Origin: Vreelandella aquamarina
Lineage (GTDB): Bacteria > Pseudomonadota > Gammaproteobacteria > Pseudomonadales > Halomonadaceae
Direction of reading: 5' to 3'
DNA: 64,000 nt
Assembly (NCBI RefSeq): GCF_900110265.1
Contig: NZ_FODB01000012.1
Coordinates: 1 to 64,000, forward strand
A program made the translations under genes and the position numbers. Each line of letters starts with the position of its first letter. Positions within the stretch are counted from its first letter, which is position 1. This document shows positions 16,334 through 22,739 of this stretch, in pieces. The notes under the pieces are model-generated. The model was given only the letters and a program-made list of their open reading frames with translations, was not told where the DNA came from and did not search any database.

Positions 16334-16683
16334 TAGAGAACGGGCCTCCCTTGCTCCCAGTCGATTAACTGGCGTTTTTGCTGGAACACCCAAACAGCGA
16401 CTTTGCTGCCATAGATGGCAGACATACAGGCTTCAAAGTTATTAGGCTTGATAGCGGCGATACCTTGGGAAAGGTCGGCAGGTAGGGAGGCACTAATGCC
16501 GCTAATGATGGCCGAAAACGTGACAGCAAGACCGACCAAAAGAGAGATGTAGAGCGTTGTCCAAATGAGGATGCCCGCTAAGCGGTTAGTGACTCGGGAA
16601 GCGATGCGGGTAACAATCCATTCCAGAATGCGGGTGACAAATGCAATCACCGCACCCATGCCAAGCATTGCAGGTAGCGCCAT
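16333..16683 (-). CDS. Minor coat protein, DUF2523/pVI-like
   Basis: 116 aa with hydrophobic segments at residues ~8-20 and 36-60 (LIWTTLYISLLVGLAVTFSAI). It starts ALPAMLGMGAVIAFVTRI and lies directly before the Zot gene, the standard place of the DUF2523 protein in inoviruses. In Ff phages pVI caps the filament end together with pIII. It ends one base into the zot start and begins right where the pIII-like gene stops, so the three are translationally linked. Confidence 0.82.
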   Translation of the reverse strand: MALPAMLGMGAVIAFVTRILEWIVTRIASRVTNRLAGILIWTTLYISLLVGLAVTFSAIISGISASLPADLSQGIAAIKPNNFEACMSAIYGSKVAVWVFQQKRQLIDWEQGRPVL

Positions 16684-18369
16684 TTATGCAGTCCTCTGGC
16701 CAGAACGGAAGAACGTGTCGATCACACTAACGACCGTCCAGAAATAAATGATCCAGGAGAGCCAAGCCTTAATGGTGTTAAAGGCTTGGCAGGAAATTTC
16801 CATCACGCCGAACTGGAGCGGGGTGCAGGAGCCTGACGGTAATGAAGGAAGGCGAGAGACAACTTGATCAGCAATGCCAGAGCTAGACCCATCGCCGATT
16901 TGATCCATTAAGGTGTTAACCTCGTCGTTATAGCCTTGTTGCTCCTCGGCTAATCCATCGAGGGTTTGATCCATACTGGAGGAGTTAAAAAGGTCGTCAC
17001 CGTTACCAAGGTCTTCGGTAAAACGAGAAGCAAGGTCATCGACGAGACCGTTAAACAGGTTCGAGATACCATCTAAAAGGCCATCCCCCTCGGTGCCTTC
17101 CCCATCGCTTTCACCTTCACCTTCGCCAGAGCCAAACGCATTAATGGCATCGACAATAGACGTGCCAAGGGCATCGAGAGAGCCAGACAATGTGCCGGTT
17201 TGATCATTTAATGCACCGGTAATGGTGTCAGTCTGGCTGTCGAGGGAGTTGGAAAGCGTATCTGTTTGATTGCTAAGCGCACCGCTCAAAGCATCTGTTT
17301 GAGCAGAGGTCGCGTTGTTTAGCTCATTGGTCTGATTGTTAATTGAACTAGTGACATCATTAGACAGGGCATTGATAGCGTTGCGGTTGGATTGGCCAGC
17401 GGAGCCGATAGCCTCAATAATGCCGGATTCGTCAAACTCAAAATCCGGTACGGTAGAGCCGCCACCAGAACTACCACCGCCACCCGAGGAACCGCCGGAA
17501 CCATCGCCGGAATCGTTACCGCCATCACTGCCGCCGGAATCACCACCAGAATCGCCGCCATCGTTACCGCCTGGGTCGGTGGGGTCGGTAGGGTTTGTTG
17601 GGTCGGTAGGATCACCGCCGCCAGTATCACCACCAGAGCCGCCACCGGAACTCGGCTTTGAATAGGTATTGCCGTCTGAACCTACATATTCAAAATAGTC
17701 AGGCGCGCTATCCCAATCAACTAGATATGATTTATCACCAATCGCAACACAACTGGAGTTATCAGAGCAACCACCAGGAAGCTCCGTTAAATAATCGTTA
17801 CCGGAAAAATCAACTACTGAAAACGTGCCGTCACCCTCTCCCCAAGCACCATTTAAAGGAGAGTCAGGAATATAAGCGCGAAGCTCACCAGTTGACTCTG
17901 AAACTATATCTAAAGTACACGAAACACCACCTCCTGCATCATAACAAGCAGAAACTGAACTACTAGCAGAAATAGAACAGGCACCACCATGAGTTTTTAC
18001 AGAGCCGCCAGTTTGAAGATAATTAGCAGAAGATGGAGATACGTTGATAGATGAGCCGTTTTCAGAATTACATTCATCATCATCAAGAGCAGAAAAAAAT
18101 ATAGGCTCCTTTTCAACAAGATCATCTTCGGTAAGCGAAGAAAGACTCTTAGTGTATACCATATAATAAGTGTAACTGCCTTGAGTATAACTCCTAAGCC
18201 AACAAGCTTTCGTTGAAGTGCATCGTTCAGACATTAAACTCTGCGCTCTAGAAAGATCAGTAGTGGTATTACCATACCCAAAACTTTCAGCACGCCAAGC
18301 AAAAGAATAATCAGAAAACACCATTAAAAAAGGCGTTAAAGTGGATAATAAAACGGCTTTTTTAATCAT
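16684..18369 (-). CDS. pIII-like adsorption/minor coat protein with Gly/Asp/Pro linker
   Basis: 561 aa. There is a signal peptide (residues 1-24), a Cys-containing N-terminal receptor-binding region (~25-230), a low-complexity linker of GGGSGGDTGG-, DPTNPTDPT- and GGDSGGSDGG-type repeats (~245-315), then a polar helical region with repeated NQTDTLS/SQTDTITGAL units (~355-400), an acidic EGEGESDGEGTEG segment, and a C-terminal membrane helix (WLSWIIYFWTVVSVIDTFF). This matches the build of filamentous-phage adsorption proteins, which are anchored at one tip and bind a pilus or other receptor. The N-terminal region is clearly AT-richer than the rest of the phage. The start at 18369 follows ACGAGGACAAC. 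Confidence 0.82.
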   Translation of the reverse strand: MIKKAVLLSTLTPFLMVFSDYSFAWRAESFGYGNTTTDLSRAQSLMSERCTSTKACWLRSYTQGSYTYYMVYTKSLSSLTEDDLVEKEPIFFSALDDDECNSENGSSINVSPSSANYLQTGGSVKTHGGACSISASSSVSACYDAGGGVSCTLDIVSESTGELRAYIPDSPLNGAWGEGDGTFSVVDFSGNDYLTELPGGCSDNSSCVAIGDKSYLVDWDSAPDYFEYVGSDGNTYSKPSSGGGSGGDTGGGDPTDPTNPTDPTDPGGNDGGDSGGDSGGSDGGNDSGDGSGGSSGGGGSSGGGSTVPDFEFDESGIIEAIGSAGQSNRNAINALSNDVTSSINNQTNELNNATSAQTDALSGALSNQTDTLSNSLDSQTDTITGALNDQTGTLSGSLDALGTSIVDAINAFGSGEGEGESDGEGTEGDGLLDGISNLFNGLVDDLASRFTEDLGNGDDLFNSSSMDQTLDGLAEEQQGYNDEVNTLMDQIGDGSSSGIADQVVSRLPSLPSGSCTPLQFGVMEISCQAFNTIKAWLSWIIYFWTVVSVIDTFFRSGQRTA

Positions 18370-18387
18370 GTTGTCCTCGTTATATAA

Positions 18388-18412
18388 AAAGGGGCGTTTC
18401 CGCCCCTTGGTT
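18388..18412 (-). terminator. Hairpin between major coat and pIII-like genes
   Basis: AAAAGGGGCG TTTCC CGCCCCTTGG-type pairing (AGGGGCG / CGCCCCT) lies directly downstream of the major coat gene in the sense of transcription. Filamentous phages commonly place a terminator after gene VIII so that the coat protein is made in excess. The T tract is weak in the minus sense (CCCCTTTTTATA), so partial termination is likely. Confidence 0.6.
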
Positions 18413-18430
18413 GTCCCTTGCTTAGCGGTA

Positions 18431-18688
18431 TTAAGACGCGCGGTTGGCAAACTTCTTAAACAACTTGATGCCGATCAAAGCAGCGGTGATAGAAGCGACC
18501 ACCGGCCATGCGTAACCGGCCATTTCAGTACCGGCGGCTTGCACCTCAGTAAAAGCTGCTGATGCGCCGGTAGCCTCCTGGGCGTGAGCAGCAGCGGAAC
18601 CTAGAAGCAGGGCGGCACCGCCTGCAACCTTGGCTTTGGTGGTGTTGACGGTGGCGGCGAGGGTTTGAATAACGGTTTGCTTGGTCAT
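18431..18688 (-). CDS. Major coat protein (pVIII-like)
   Basis: 85 aa with a long signal peptide ending GGAALLLGSAAAHA, then a mature ~49-residue protein: an acidic/Ala amphipathic N-terminus (QEATGASAAFTEVQ), one membrane helix (WPVVASITAALIGIKLF) and a basic tail KKFANRAS. Exactly this arrangement builds the tubular coat of inoviruses, the basic end facing the ssDNA. The start at 18688 follows TATGGAGTCAGTCTC; the frame is open to 18742. The gap of ~60 bases to the pIII-like gene contains a C-rich/G-rich hairpin (18388-18412) that may reduce read-through. Confidence 0.92.
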   Translation of the reverse strand: MTKQTVIQTLAATVNTTKAKVAGGAALLLGSAAAHAQEATGASAAFTEVQAAGTEMAGYAWPVVASITAALIGIKLFKKFANRAS

Positions 18689-18801
18689 GAGACTGACTCC
18701 ATAAAGCGTTTTACAGATAAAATGATGTGTCCAAAGGCCCAACCGAGGGCGTAGGACGTGAAAAGGGTGCTAACCACAAACGTAAGGCTGGGATCGTTCA
18801 T
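18685..18801 (-). CDS. Small single-pass membrane protein (pVII/pIX candidate)
   Basis: 38 aa starting MNDPSLTFVVSTLFTSYALG, with one hydrophobic helix and a basic tail (SVKRFMESVS). Its TGA overlaps the major-coat ATG (ATGA) and its ATG overlaps the stop of the next upstream 32-aa gene. Size, topology and position between the ssDNA-binding protein and the major coat match the tip proteins pVII/pIX. Sequence alone is too short to prove homology. Confidence 0.65.
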   Translation of the reverse strand: MNDPSLTFVVSTLFTSYALGWAFGHIILSVKRFMESVS

Positions 18802-18896
18802 CGTTGCCCCCCATTTATCGCGCCGATCCCGAAAGCAAGGACGAGGCCGACGCAATAAACCAGGAGCCATAGACCTTCAGGTGTGCTTGTGTCCAT
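18798..18896 (-). CDS. 32-residue membrane protein (pVII/pIX candidate)
   Basis: The frame reads MDTSTPEGLWLLVYCVGLVL then a short GIGAINGGQR tail. There is one transmembrane helix and no signal peptide. It overlaps the following gene by four bases (ATGA) and starts 12 bases after the ssDNA-binding gene stop. Together with the 38-aa gene it gives the pair of tiny tip proteins expected in this slot. It is short enough to be missed by most gene callers. Confidence 0.6.
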   Translation of the reverse strand: MDTSTPEGLWLLVYCVGLVLAFGIGAINGGQR

Positions 18897-18907
18897 GGCT
18901 CAAAATC

Positions 18908-19237
18908 CTATTTCTTGTCGCTGCTGGCAGACGGTGCGTGTTGGCTGCCGGTGGCGTTGGGTTTGCGGGCAGCAAGGACGTGCATGGTGGCTTTGCCGCC
19001 GGACGACCGAAATTCAATATCCAGTTCCAAGGCGCAAGGCATGTGAGGTGCAAATGCATGGAGCTGGTCGAGAATTTCATAAGGCGCTGACATGGTGCTG
19101 ACTTGGTTGCCAAGCTGGTTATCGTTGTCAGACGCGGAAGGTTGCATGATGGTGACTTTTGCGCCTTTAACGCCGTTGTCCATGCTGTAGCGAGAGGCAC
19201 CGATTACGTGGGCTTGAATGGTGTTGATCATGGTCAT
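18908..19237 (-). CDS. Single-stranded DNA-binding protein (pV-like)
   Basis: 109 aa, at the position of gene V in inoviruses. It begins MTMINTIQAHVIGASRYSMD and has alternating beta-type segments (KVTIMQP, ALELDIEFRSSGGKATMHVLAARK) and a polar tail rich in Ser and Lys, as in small OB-fold ssDNA-binding proteins. It should coat the replicated single strand before coat protein takes over. AAAGGAAAC lies just ahead of the first ATG; a second ATG two codons in is an alternative. Identification rests on size and position more than on a motif. Confidence 0.65.
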   Translation of the reverse strand: MTMINTIQAHVIGASRYSMDNGVKGAKVTIMQPSASDNDNQLGNQVSTMSAPYEILDQLHAFAPHMPCALELDIEFRSSGGKATMHVLAARKPNATGSQHAPSASSDKK

Positions 19238-19249
19238 GTTTCCTTTTCG

Positions 19250-19501
19250 TTAGCGTTGGGTTCTGGCGGCTTGGGTTAAGCAGTAGTCCGCGAGAATGGC
19301 TAGCTCAGTGGTTTCAGGTGTAATGCCGGTCTGTACTAACGTCAGGTATTCCGCCTGGGCGTAGTAGGTCGCGGCTCGTGCGTAGTCCCGGCCGTGGAGG
19401 CACCGCTGGCCCCGCTCCCTCAAAGCTCGGGAATCAAGGCAGGGGGGTCCCCCTACCCGCCCTCCGTTTGCCCGTCGGTCTTTCTGCACGGCAGCCAACA
19501 T
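19250..19501 (-). CDS. Hypothetical phage protein (helical)
   Basis: 83 aa if started at 19501; the frame is open to 19615, but that stretch crosses the perfect hairpin at 19512-19548, so the shorter form is preferred. The C-terminal half (ARAATYYAQAEYLTLVQTGI... and ELAILADYCLTQAARTQ) looks like a helical bundle. No family is recognised. It precedes the ssDNA-binding gene by 12 bases. The ribosome site is weak, and it may be noncoding. Confidence 0.4.
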   Translation of the reverse strand: MLAAVQKDRRANGGRVGGPPCLDSRALRERGQRCLHGRDYARAATYYAQAEYLTLVQTGITPETTELAILADYCLTQAARTQR

Positions 19502-19511
19502 CGGCCAGCCG

Positions 19512-19548
19512 GTCAACCCCTTTTTTAACCCCACAAAAAGGGGTTGAC
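19512..19548. other. Perfect 14-bp inverted repeat, candidate phage origin/packaging hairpin
   Basis: GTCAACCCCTTTTT (19512-19525) and its exact complement (19535-19548) flank a nine-base loop. In the minus sense, transcription from the regulator genes toward the coat genes would meet it first. It could be a terminator, since T/A tracts are in the stem, or the replication-origin or packaging hairpin that every filamentous phage carries in its intergenic region. Confidence 0.6.
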
Positions 19549-19620
19549 AGTCTGTCCGCTGCTGGCTAAGGACGCCGTGCGACCGAAGGGCGACGGATGA
19601 CGGGCAGGGGGACATAGGGA

Positions 19621-20337
19621 TCAGGCCTCGTTGCAGTGGGGAGCGGGGGAGGCGGCGCGGGAAAGCGACTCAAGCGGTGCTTTGTTGCCGTTCTCCAGTT
19701 GCGCTAGGCCGTACTCAATCAGCCGTTCAGAGAGGCCTGACGACGTTAAGCCGTTGGTGCCTGCCTGGATGAGGTGGCGGCTGTGGGTGTCGGGGTCGAG
19801 AAACACGCGGATGGGCTGTTTCTTTGCCATGTGCATAACTCCGTTGGGGCTAAAGGCCGTTGTGGATAACGGACGACGCGTTAGCCGTGTGGGTGTGGAT
19901 AGGTGCGCGGGTACCACCATCACCGAGGGGCAAGGGGAGGCGTCGGTGGGTGAAGGTGCCGATGCAGAAGCGCGCTCGGTGTTGCTGGGGTCGTCGGGGG
20001 CATCGGTGATGCCGTAGTTCCGTGCCAGGAAGTCGAGCGCGGCGCGGTAGCTGGGGAAACGAATGCAGTAGCGCTTGCCGTCACTGTCGATCATGGCCAT
20101 CAGGTCGTTGTAGGTGACGCCTGAGAGGTCGAGAGTCAGCAGGTGATCCGTTGGGAAGAACAGTTTTACGGTGCCATCAGCGCGAACGTGTAGACCAACA
20201 GAGCCGTCCTGGTTGCAGCCAGTGTAAAAATGCCCATCGCACTGTAGAGACGCGGCGTAAAAGGTGCCTACAACGTCTAGGGTGTGAGTGGTGAACGCTG
20301 ACAGTGTGTAGATGGGGGCGTTTGCTAGGGCGCTCAT
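19621..20337 (-). CDS. Phage protein of unknown function with a ribbon-helix-helix-like C-terminus
   Basis: 238 aa. Residues 1-110 form a compact domain (HTLDVVGTFYAASLQCDGHF and ...KRYCIRFPSYRAALDFLARN), followed by a Ser/Pro/Ala-rich linker, then KKQPIRVFLDPDTHSRHLI and SERLIEYGLAQLENG, which resembles a ribbon-helix-helix DNA-binding fold. An internal ATG before AKKQPIRVF could give a separate small DNA-binding protein. The start at 20337 overlaps the HTH gene stop (ATGA). Two DnaA-box-like TGTGGATAA/G sites lie inside it (19861, 19894). The function is unknown; replication control is a guess from position. Confidence 0.55.
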   Translation of the reverse strand: MSALANAPIYTLSAFTTHTLDVVGTFYAASLQCDGHFYTGCNQDGSVGLHVRADGTVKLFFPTDHLLTLDLSGVTYNDLMAMIDSDGKRYCIRFPSYRAALDFLARNYGITDAPDDPSNTERASASAPSPTDASPCPSVMVVPAHLSTPTRLTRRPLSTTAFSPNGVMHMAKKQPIRVFLDPDTHSRHLIQAGTNGLTSSGLSERLIEYGLAQLENGNKAPLESLSRAASPAPHCNEA

Positions 20338-20543
20338 GGCCAGTCCTCCGATTGCAGGCACTCAGCGGTAAAGAGCGCGACGTTCACCAGGCGACGACGA
20401 CCCACCTTGATGATGGGGAGGTTCCCTTGGTTCATCTGACCGCGAACGGTGTCGGGGGATAGGCCAGAAAGCTCTGAGAAACGCTCGATCGTCATAACGG
20501 GCACTTGAGGCGCTGAGACGTGGGGCGTGTTGCTCGTTTCCAT
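20334..20543 (-). CDS. AlpA/excisionase-like helix-turn-helix protein
   Basis: 69 aa with a MerR/AlpA-type winged helix: MTIERFSELSGLSPDTVRG, then QGNLPIIKVGRRRLVN. Such proteins in prophages act as excisionase or as activators of early genes. It is the first gene of the minus-strand phage operon and diverges from the repressor at 20683, with the palindromic operator in between. The start at 20543 follows GAGCAGGTACCGC. Whether it controls excision or transcription cannot be told from sequence. Confidence 0.7.
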   Translation of the reverse strand: METSNTPHVSAPQVPVMTIERFSELSGLSPDTVRGQMNQGNLPIIKVGRRRLVNVALFTAECLQSEDWP

Positions 20544-20633
20544 GCGGTACCTGCTCGCTGTGGCATGTTGTGGTATCTTCAAAACCAGCAATCTTGATTA
20601 GCAAAGTGGTGTAGATTGATTGCTGAGCCGGTA

Positions 20634-20649
20634 TACCAATTAATTGGTA
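20634..20649. promoter_or_regulatory. Perfect 16-bp palindrome, candidate repressor operator
   Basis: TACCAATTAATTGGTA lies between the divergent HTH gene and the repressor gene. Half-site variants recur nearby: GTATACC just before it, AGTATACG at ~20662 and TTGGTATAT overlapping the repressor ribosome site. This is the pattern expected for a lysogeny switch with an autoregulated repressor. Confidence 0.65.
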
Positions 20650-20682
20650 GCCCATGAAATTAGTATACGAAGAAGTTGGTAT

Positions 20683-20967
20683 ATGTCCAGTGACTTAGCC
20701 CAAAAAATGCGAGAAATTCGCGAGGTCGAAACGTCTGGCCGCGCTGAATTTGCACAACTTATTGGTTTTAATAAGAAAACTGTTGAAAGCATTGAGCAGG
20801 CTGGAAGAGCGCCCAAAGGTGAGATGCTAGAGGCGATCTGTAAACAGTGGCCTAAGTACACGCTTTGGTTGATGACTGGGCAGACAGACGAAGCATGCGG
20901 ACAAATAAGCCCCGATATAGAGAGGGCACGCAGCGCGTTGAAGAAAACGGGAACGGATACCGACTAG
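20683..20967 (+). CDS. Prophage repressor, helix-turn-helix (XRE/CI-like)
   Basis: 94 aa. LAQKMREIREVE followed by GRAEFAQLIGFNKKTVESIEQ is a helix-turn-helix; the rest (CKQWPKYTLWLMTGQTDE) resembles the short dimerisation tail of CI-like repressors such as those acting on transposable or filamentous phages. It is transcribed against the structural operon and so is the probable keeper of lysogeny. The ATG at 20683 is preferred over the TTG at 20644, which falls in the operator. No RecA-cleavage domain is present. Confidence 0.78.
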   Translation: MSSDLAQKMREIREVETSGRAEFAQLIGFNKKTVESIEQAGRAPKGEMLEAICKQWPKYTLWLMTGQTDEACGQISPDIERARSALKKTGTDTD

Positions 20968-20977
20968 CACAAAGGGT

Positions 20978-21048
20978 TGTGGATAGATGGTTCCAGGGAG
21001 GTAGGGGTTGTGGATAAGGGCAGTAAGGGAATTAAACGTTGTGGATGA
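20978..21048 (+). repeat. Three TGTGGAT iterons spaced exactly 31 bp (DnaA-box-like)
   Basis: TGTGGATAG (20978), TGTGGATAA (21009) and TGTGGATGA (21040) are preceded by GTT or GGTT in each case and have centre spacings of 31 and 31 bases, three helical turns. TGTGGATAA is the complement of the consensus DnaA box TTATCCACA. They fill the gap between the repressor and the AT-rich gene. They may bind DnaA or a phage regulator. Confidence 0.65.
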
Positions 21049-21070
21049 AGCGAGAGAAGCATTTCAGCAG

Positions 21071-21169
21071 ATGATAAAAATGGCGGTCCTGTTTGGTGGG
21101 ATGGCCATTTTTTATATTTGGATAGAGCGCAAATTATTAAAAAATTTAAAAAACAAAAAAAGGAAATAG
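21071..21169 (+). CDS. 32-residue membrane protein upstream of, and overlapping, the AT-rich gene
   Basis: MIKMAVLFGGMAIFYIWIER and a basic tail (KLLKNLKNKKRK) form one membrane helix with a positive cytoplasmic end. A GTG at 21041 would add ten residues. It overlaps the next frame and ends at TAG 21167. Within its last codons lie two in-frame slippery heptamers, T TTA AAA (21145-21151) and A AAA AAC (21148-21154), which could send ribosomes into the -1 frame of the following gene. Its existence rests on frame, start and topology only. Confidence 0.4.
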   Translation: MIKMAVLFGGMAIFYIWIERKLLKNLKNKKRK

Positions 21170-21876
21170 TTGTTTTGAAAAAAAAGATAATTGTTTTTTT
21201 GGATCGTAATATTATCTTCTTTAGCTTTGTTAGCTTTTTGCTAAGCATTTTAGTTTATCTAGTTATTGGGTCAAAGATAGACATAAGCAATCTTTTAACT
21301 GTGTCTTTGGCTGTTTCAGGTGGCCTTTGGTCATTAATGTCAGTTGAGCAAGGTAAAGTTAAAGAGTTGAGAGGGGAGTATATTGAAAACTTGAAACAGT
21401 TAGAGAGTGTTTGTTTAGAATGTATTTACTTAAGTAGTGACATTTTTGGAAGTTTAGTGAAATTTGATGTTGTTGATGATGAGCTGAAAAAGGAAAAATA
21501 TATTGAGATTATTGATATGCTTAATGAGTTGCATAAGAAGCATTCCTGCTATACATATAATTTAATAAATATAAGAAATAATGATAAAAATAAGAAGGAG
21601 TTTAAGAATTTAGACAAATTGATGAAGGCGAAATTGCAAAAGCTGCATGAGTATGTTGATCTTCTTACTGCCAATAAGCTTTGGTTAGAGGGAAGTGATG
21701 AGAGTGATATGAATGATTTAATGATAGAAATAATGCAAGAAATGAATAAGGTGTTTTCTAAAGAAGAGGTTGGATTTGAAAATTTCTCCGAACATTATCT
21801 TTTTATAAAGATTGTATGCTTTTCAATAATAATGACCTTTGTATTTTCTGTTTTTTGGAAAGCAATTCTCTTGTGA
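21118..21876 (+). CDS. AT-rich accessory membrane protein, unknown function
   Basis: 252 aa if started at TTG 21118; a TTG at 21175 follows AAAAAAAGGA by ten bases and may be the real start (233 aa). Two hydrophobic segments lie near the N-terminus (IIFFSFVSFLLSILVYLVIG and ISNLLTVSLAVSGG), then a ~150-residue charged helical cytoplasmic domain (LRGEYIENLKQLESV, ELHKKHSCYTYN) and a C-terminal helix (IVCFSIIMTFVFSVFW). Base composition is far more AT-rich than the phage or host, so it arrived separately. Its place between the repressor and attR, read with the repressor, is typical for lysogenic-conversion genes. No family recognised. Confidence 0.7.
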   Translation: MDRAQIIKKFKKQKKEIVVLKKKIIVFLDRNIIFFSFVSFLLSILVYLVIGSKIDISNLLTVSLAVSGGLWSLMSVEQGKVKELRGEYIENLKQLESVCLECIYLSSDIFGSLVKFDVVDDELKKEKYIEIIDMLNELHKKHSCYTYNLINIRNNDKNKKEFKNLDKLMKAKLQKLHEYVDLLTANKLWLEGSDESDMNDLMIEIMQEMNKVFSKEEVGFENFSEHYLFIKIVCFSIIMTFVFSVFWKAILL

Positions 21877-21897
21877 ATTTTGAGATTAAGCTAGTGA

Positions 21898-22392
21898 TTA
21901 ATGGCCAGAATAACTAGAAACCTCACCATTACAAATCACAACGGTATGACGGCCGTTCTGAAAAGGACGGCTACCATCCCAATACAGGCGACGACAAAGC
22001 GCACCGTTATAGGTGTAGCTAGAGATACGTGCTGGCCTACCGAGTACGCTAATGGCCTGGTTCTCTGACATCCCTGGAATAACGATACCGCGAGCGCGTG
22101 CCTGAACTTCGGCATTCCGCCGTTGGGTGGTGGTTTGGTAGTTGCTACTGGACGATGAATAAGAGCGCTGACGAGGTTGAGGCGTCACGGATCGGGAAGG
22201 TTGCTGAGTACGTGTGCTGGGTGGCGGCGCTGAAATGATGGTGAGGTTACTGGTATCGACGGTTTCAGAGTTGCCGCTGGCACAGGGGAAGTCTTGAAAG
22301 GCCGTTTTGCCATTGACCTCACAGCGGAAGATATCAGCCTGCGCAGTGAAGGGCATCAGTACCAGGAGGGCAAACAACGCCGGTTTTTTCAT
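21898..22392 (-). CDS. Secreted DUF4124-like protein
   Basis: 164 aa. A signal peptide (LLVLMPFTAQA) is followed by IFRCEVNGKTAFQDFPC, the N-terminal pattern of DUF4124 proteins, then a Ser/Gln/Arg-rich linker and a C-terminal SmpA/OmlA-like piece (GIVIPGMSENQAISVLGRPA) with a Cys pair (ALCRRL...VICNG). It is probably periplasmic. It is the outermost gene of the prophage, convergent with the AT-rich gene 21 bases away. A role at the cell surface, such as receptor masking, is possible but not shown. Confidence 0.65.
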   Translation of the reverse strand: MKKPALFALLVLMPFTAQADIFRCEVNGKTAFQDFPCASGNSETVDTSNLTIISAPPPSTRTQQPSRSVTPQPRQRSYSSSSSNYQTTTQRRNAEVQARARGIVIPGMSENQAISVLGRPARISSYTYNGALCRRLYWDGSRPFQNGRHTVVICNGEVSSYSGH

Positions 22393-22628
22393 CGTCCATG
22401 ATCCTAAGCGAATGTCGGTAACAGAAGATTACCAAAGAACGAGCCGAAGTGGTAAGCCCTCGGTTGCCAAAGGTGCAACGGTTGCGCGTTACGGTAAAAG
22501 TGAGGCTGTGGATATACGCCGAAAAGTGTCCACAGAAACATGCCCTAATGTGCTGAAATGAATTTTCATGTGTGTATAAGTGCCTGATTTAAAGCTAAAC
22601 ATGCTTCTGTGAGTTAGTAGGTAAGGTT

Positions 22629-22699
22629 CTTGTAATCAGTAGGTCCCGGGTTCGACTCCTGGTGTCGGCACCACTTAAGTGGTTGATAAGCAAAGCATT
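22629..22699 (+). repeat. attR, 71-bp direct repeat with displaced tRNA-Thr 3' half
   Basis: Identical to 11388-11458. It contains the 3' 45 bases of tRNA-Thr but no 5' half, so it is not a functional tRNA. The ~235 bases before it (22393-22628) contain no convincing gene; a TGTGGATAT site and a GTGTCCACAG site lie at ~22506-22535. Confidence 0.95.
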
Positions 22700-22710
22700 A
22701 GAGATATCAA

Positions 22711-22738
22711 AAGGCCGCCTTTACGGGTGGCCTTTTTT
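22711..22738 (+). terminator. Original tRNA-operon terminator beyond attR
   Basis: AGGCCGCC-TTTA-CGGGTGGCC followed by TTTTTT. It lies at the same distance from the repeat as the terminator at attL, which supports the view that it was the tRNA-Thr terminator before integration. Confidence 0.75.
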
Positions 22739-22739
22739 G

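Noticed and set aside
17460..17650. CRISPR-like short repeats
   Set aside because: The repeats code for the Gly/Asp/Pro linker of the pIII-like protein, have no constant spacer length and keep the reading frame.
22629..22673. Second tRNA-Thr gene
   Set aside because: Only the 3' half from the anticodon loop on is present; the acceptor 5' strand and D arm are missing, so it is the attR repeat.
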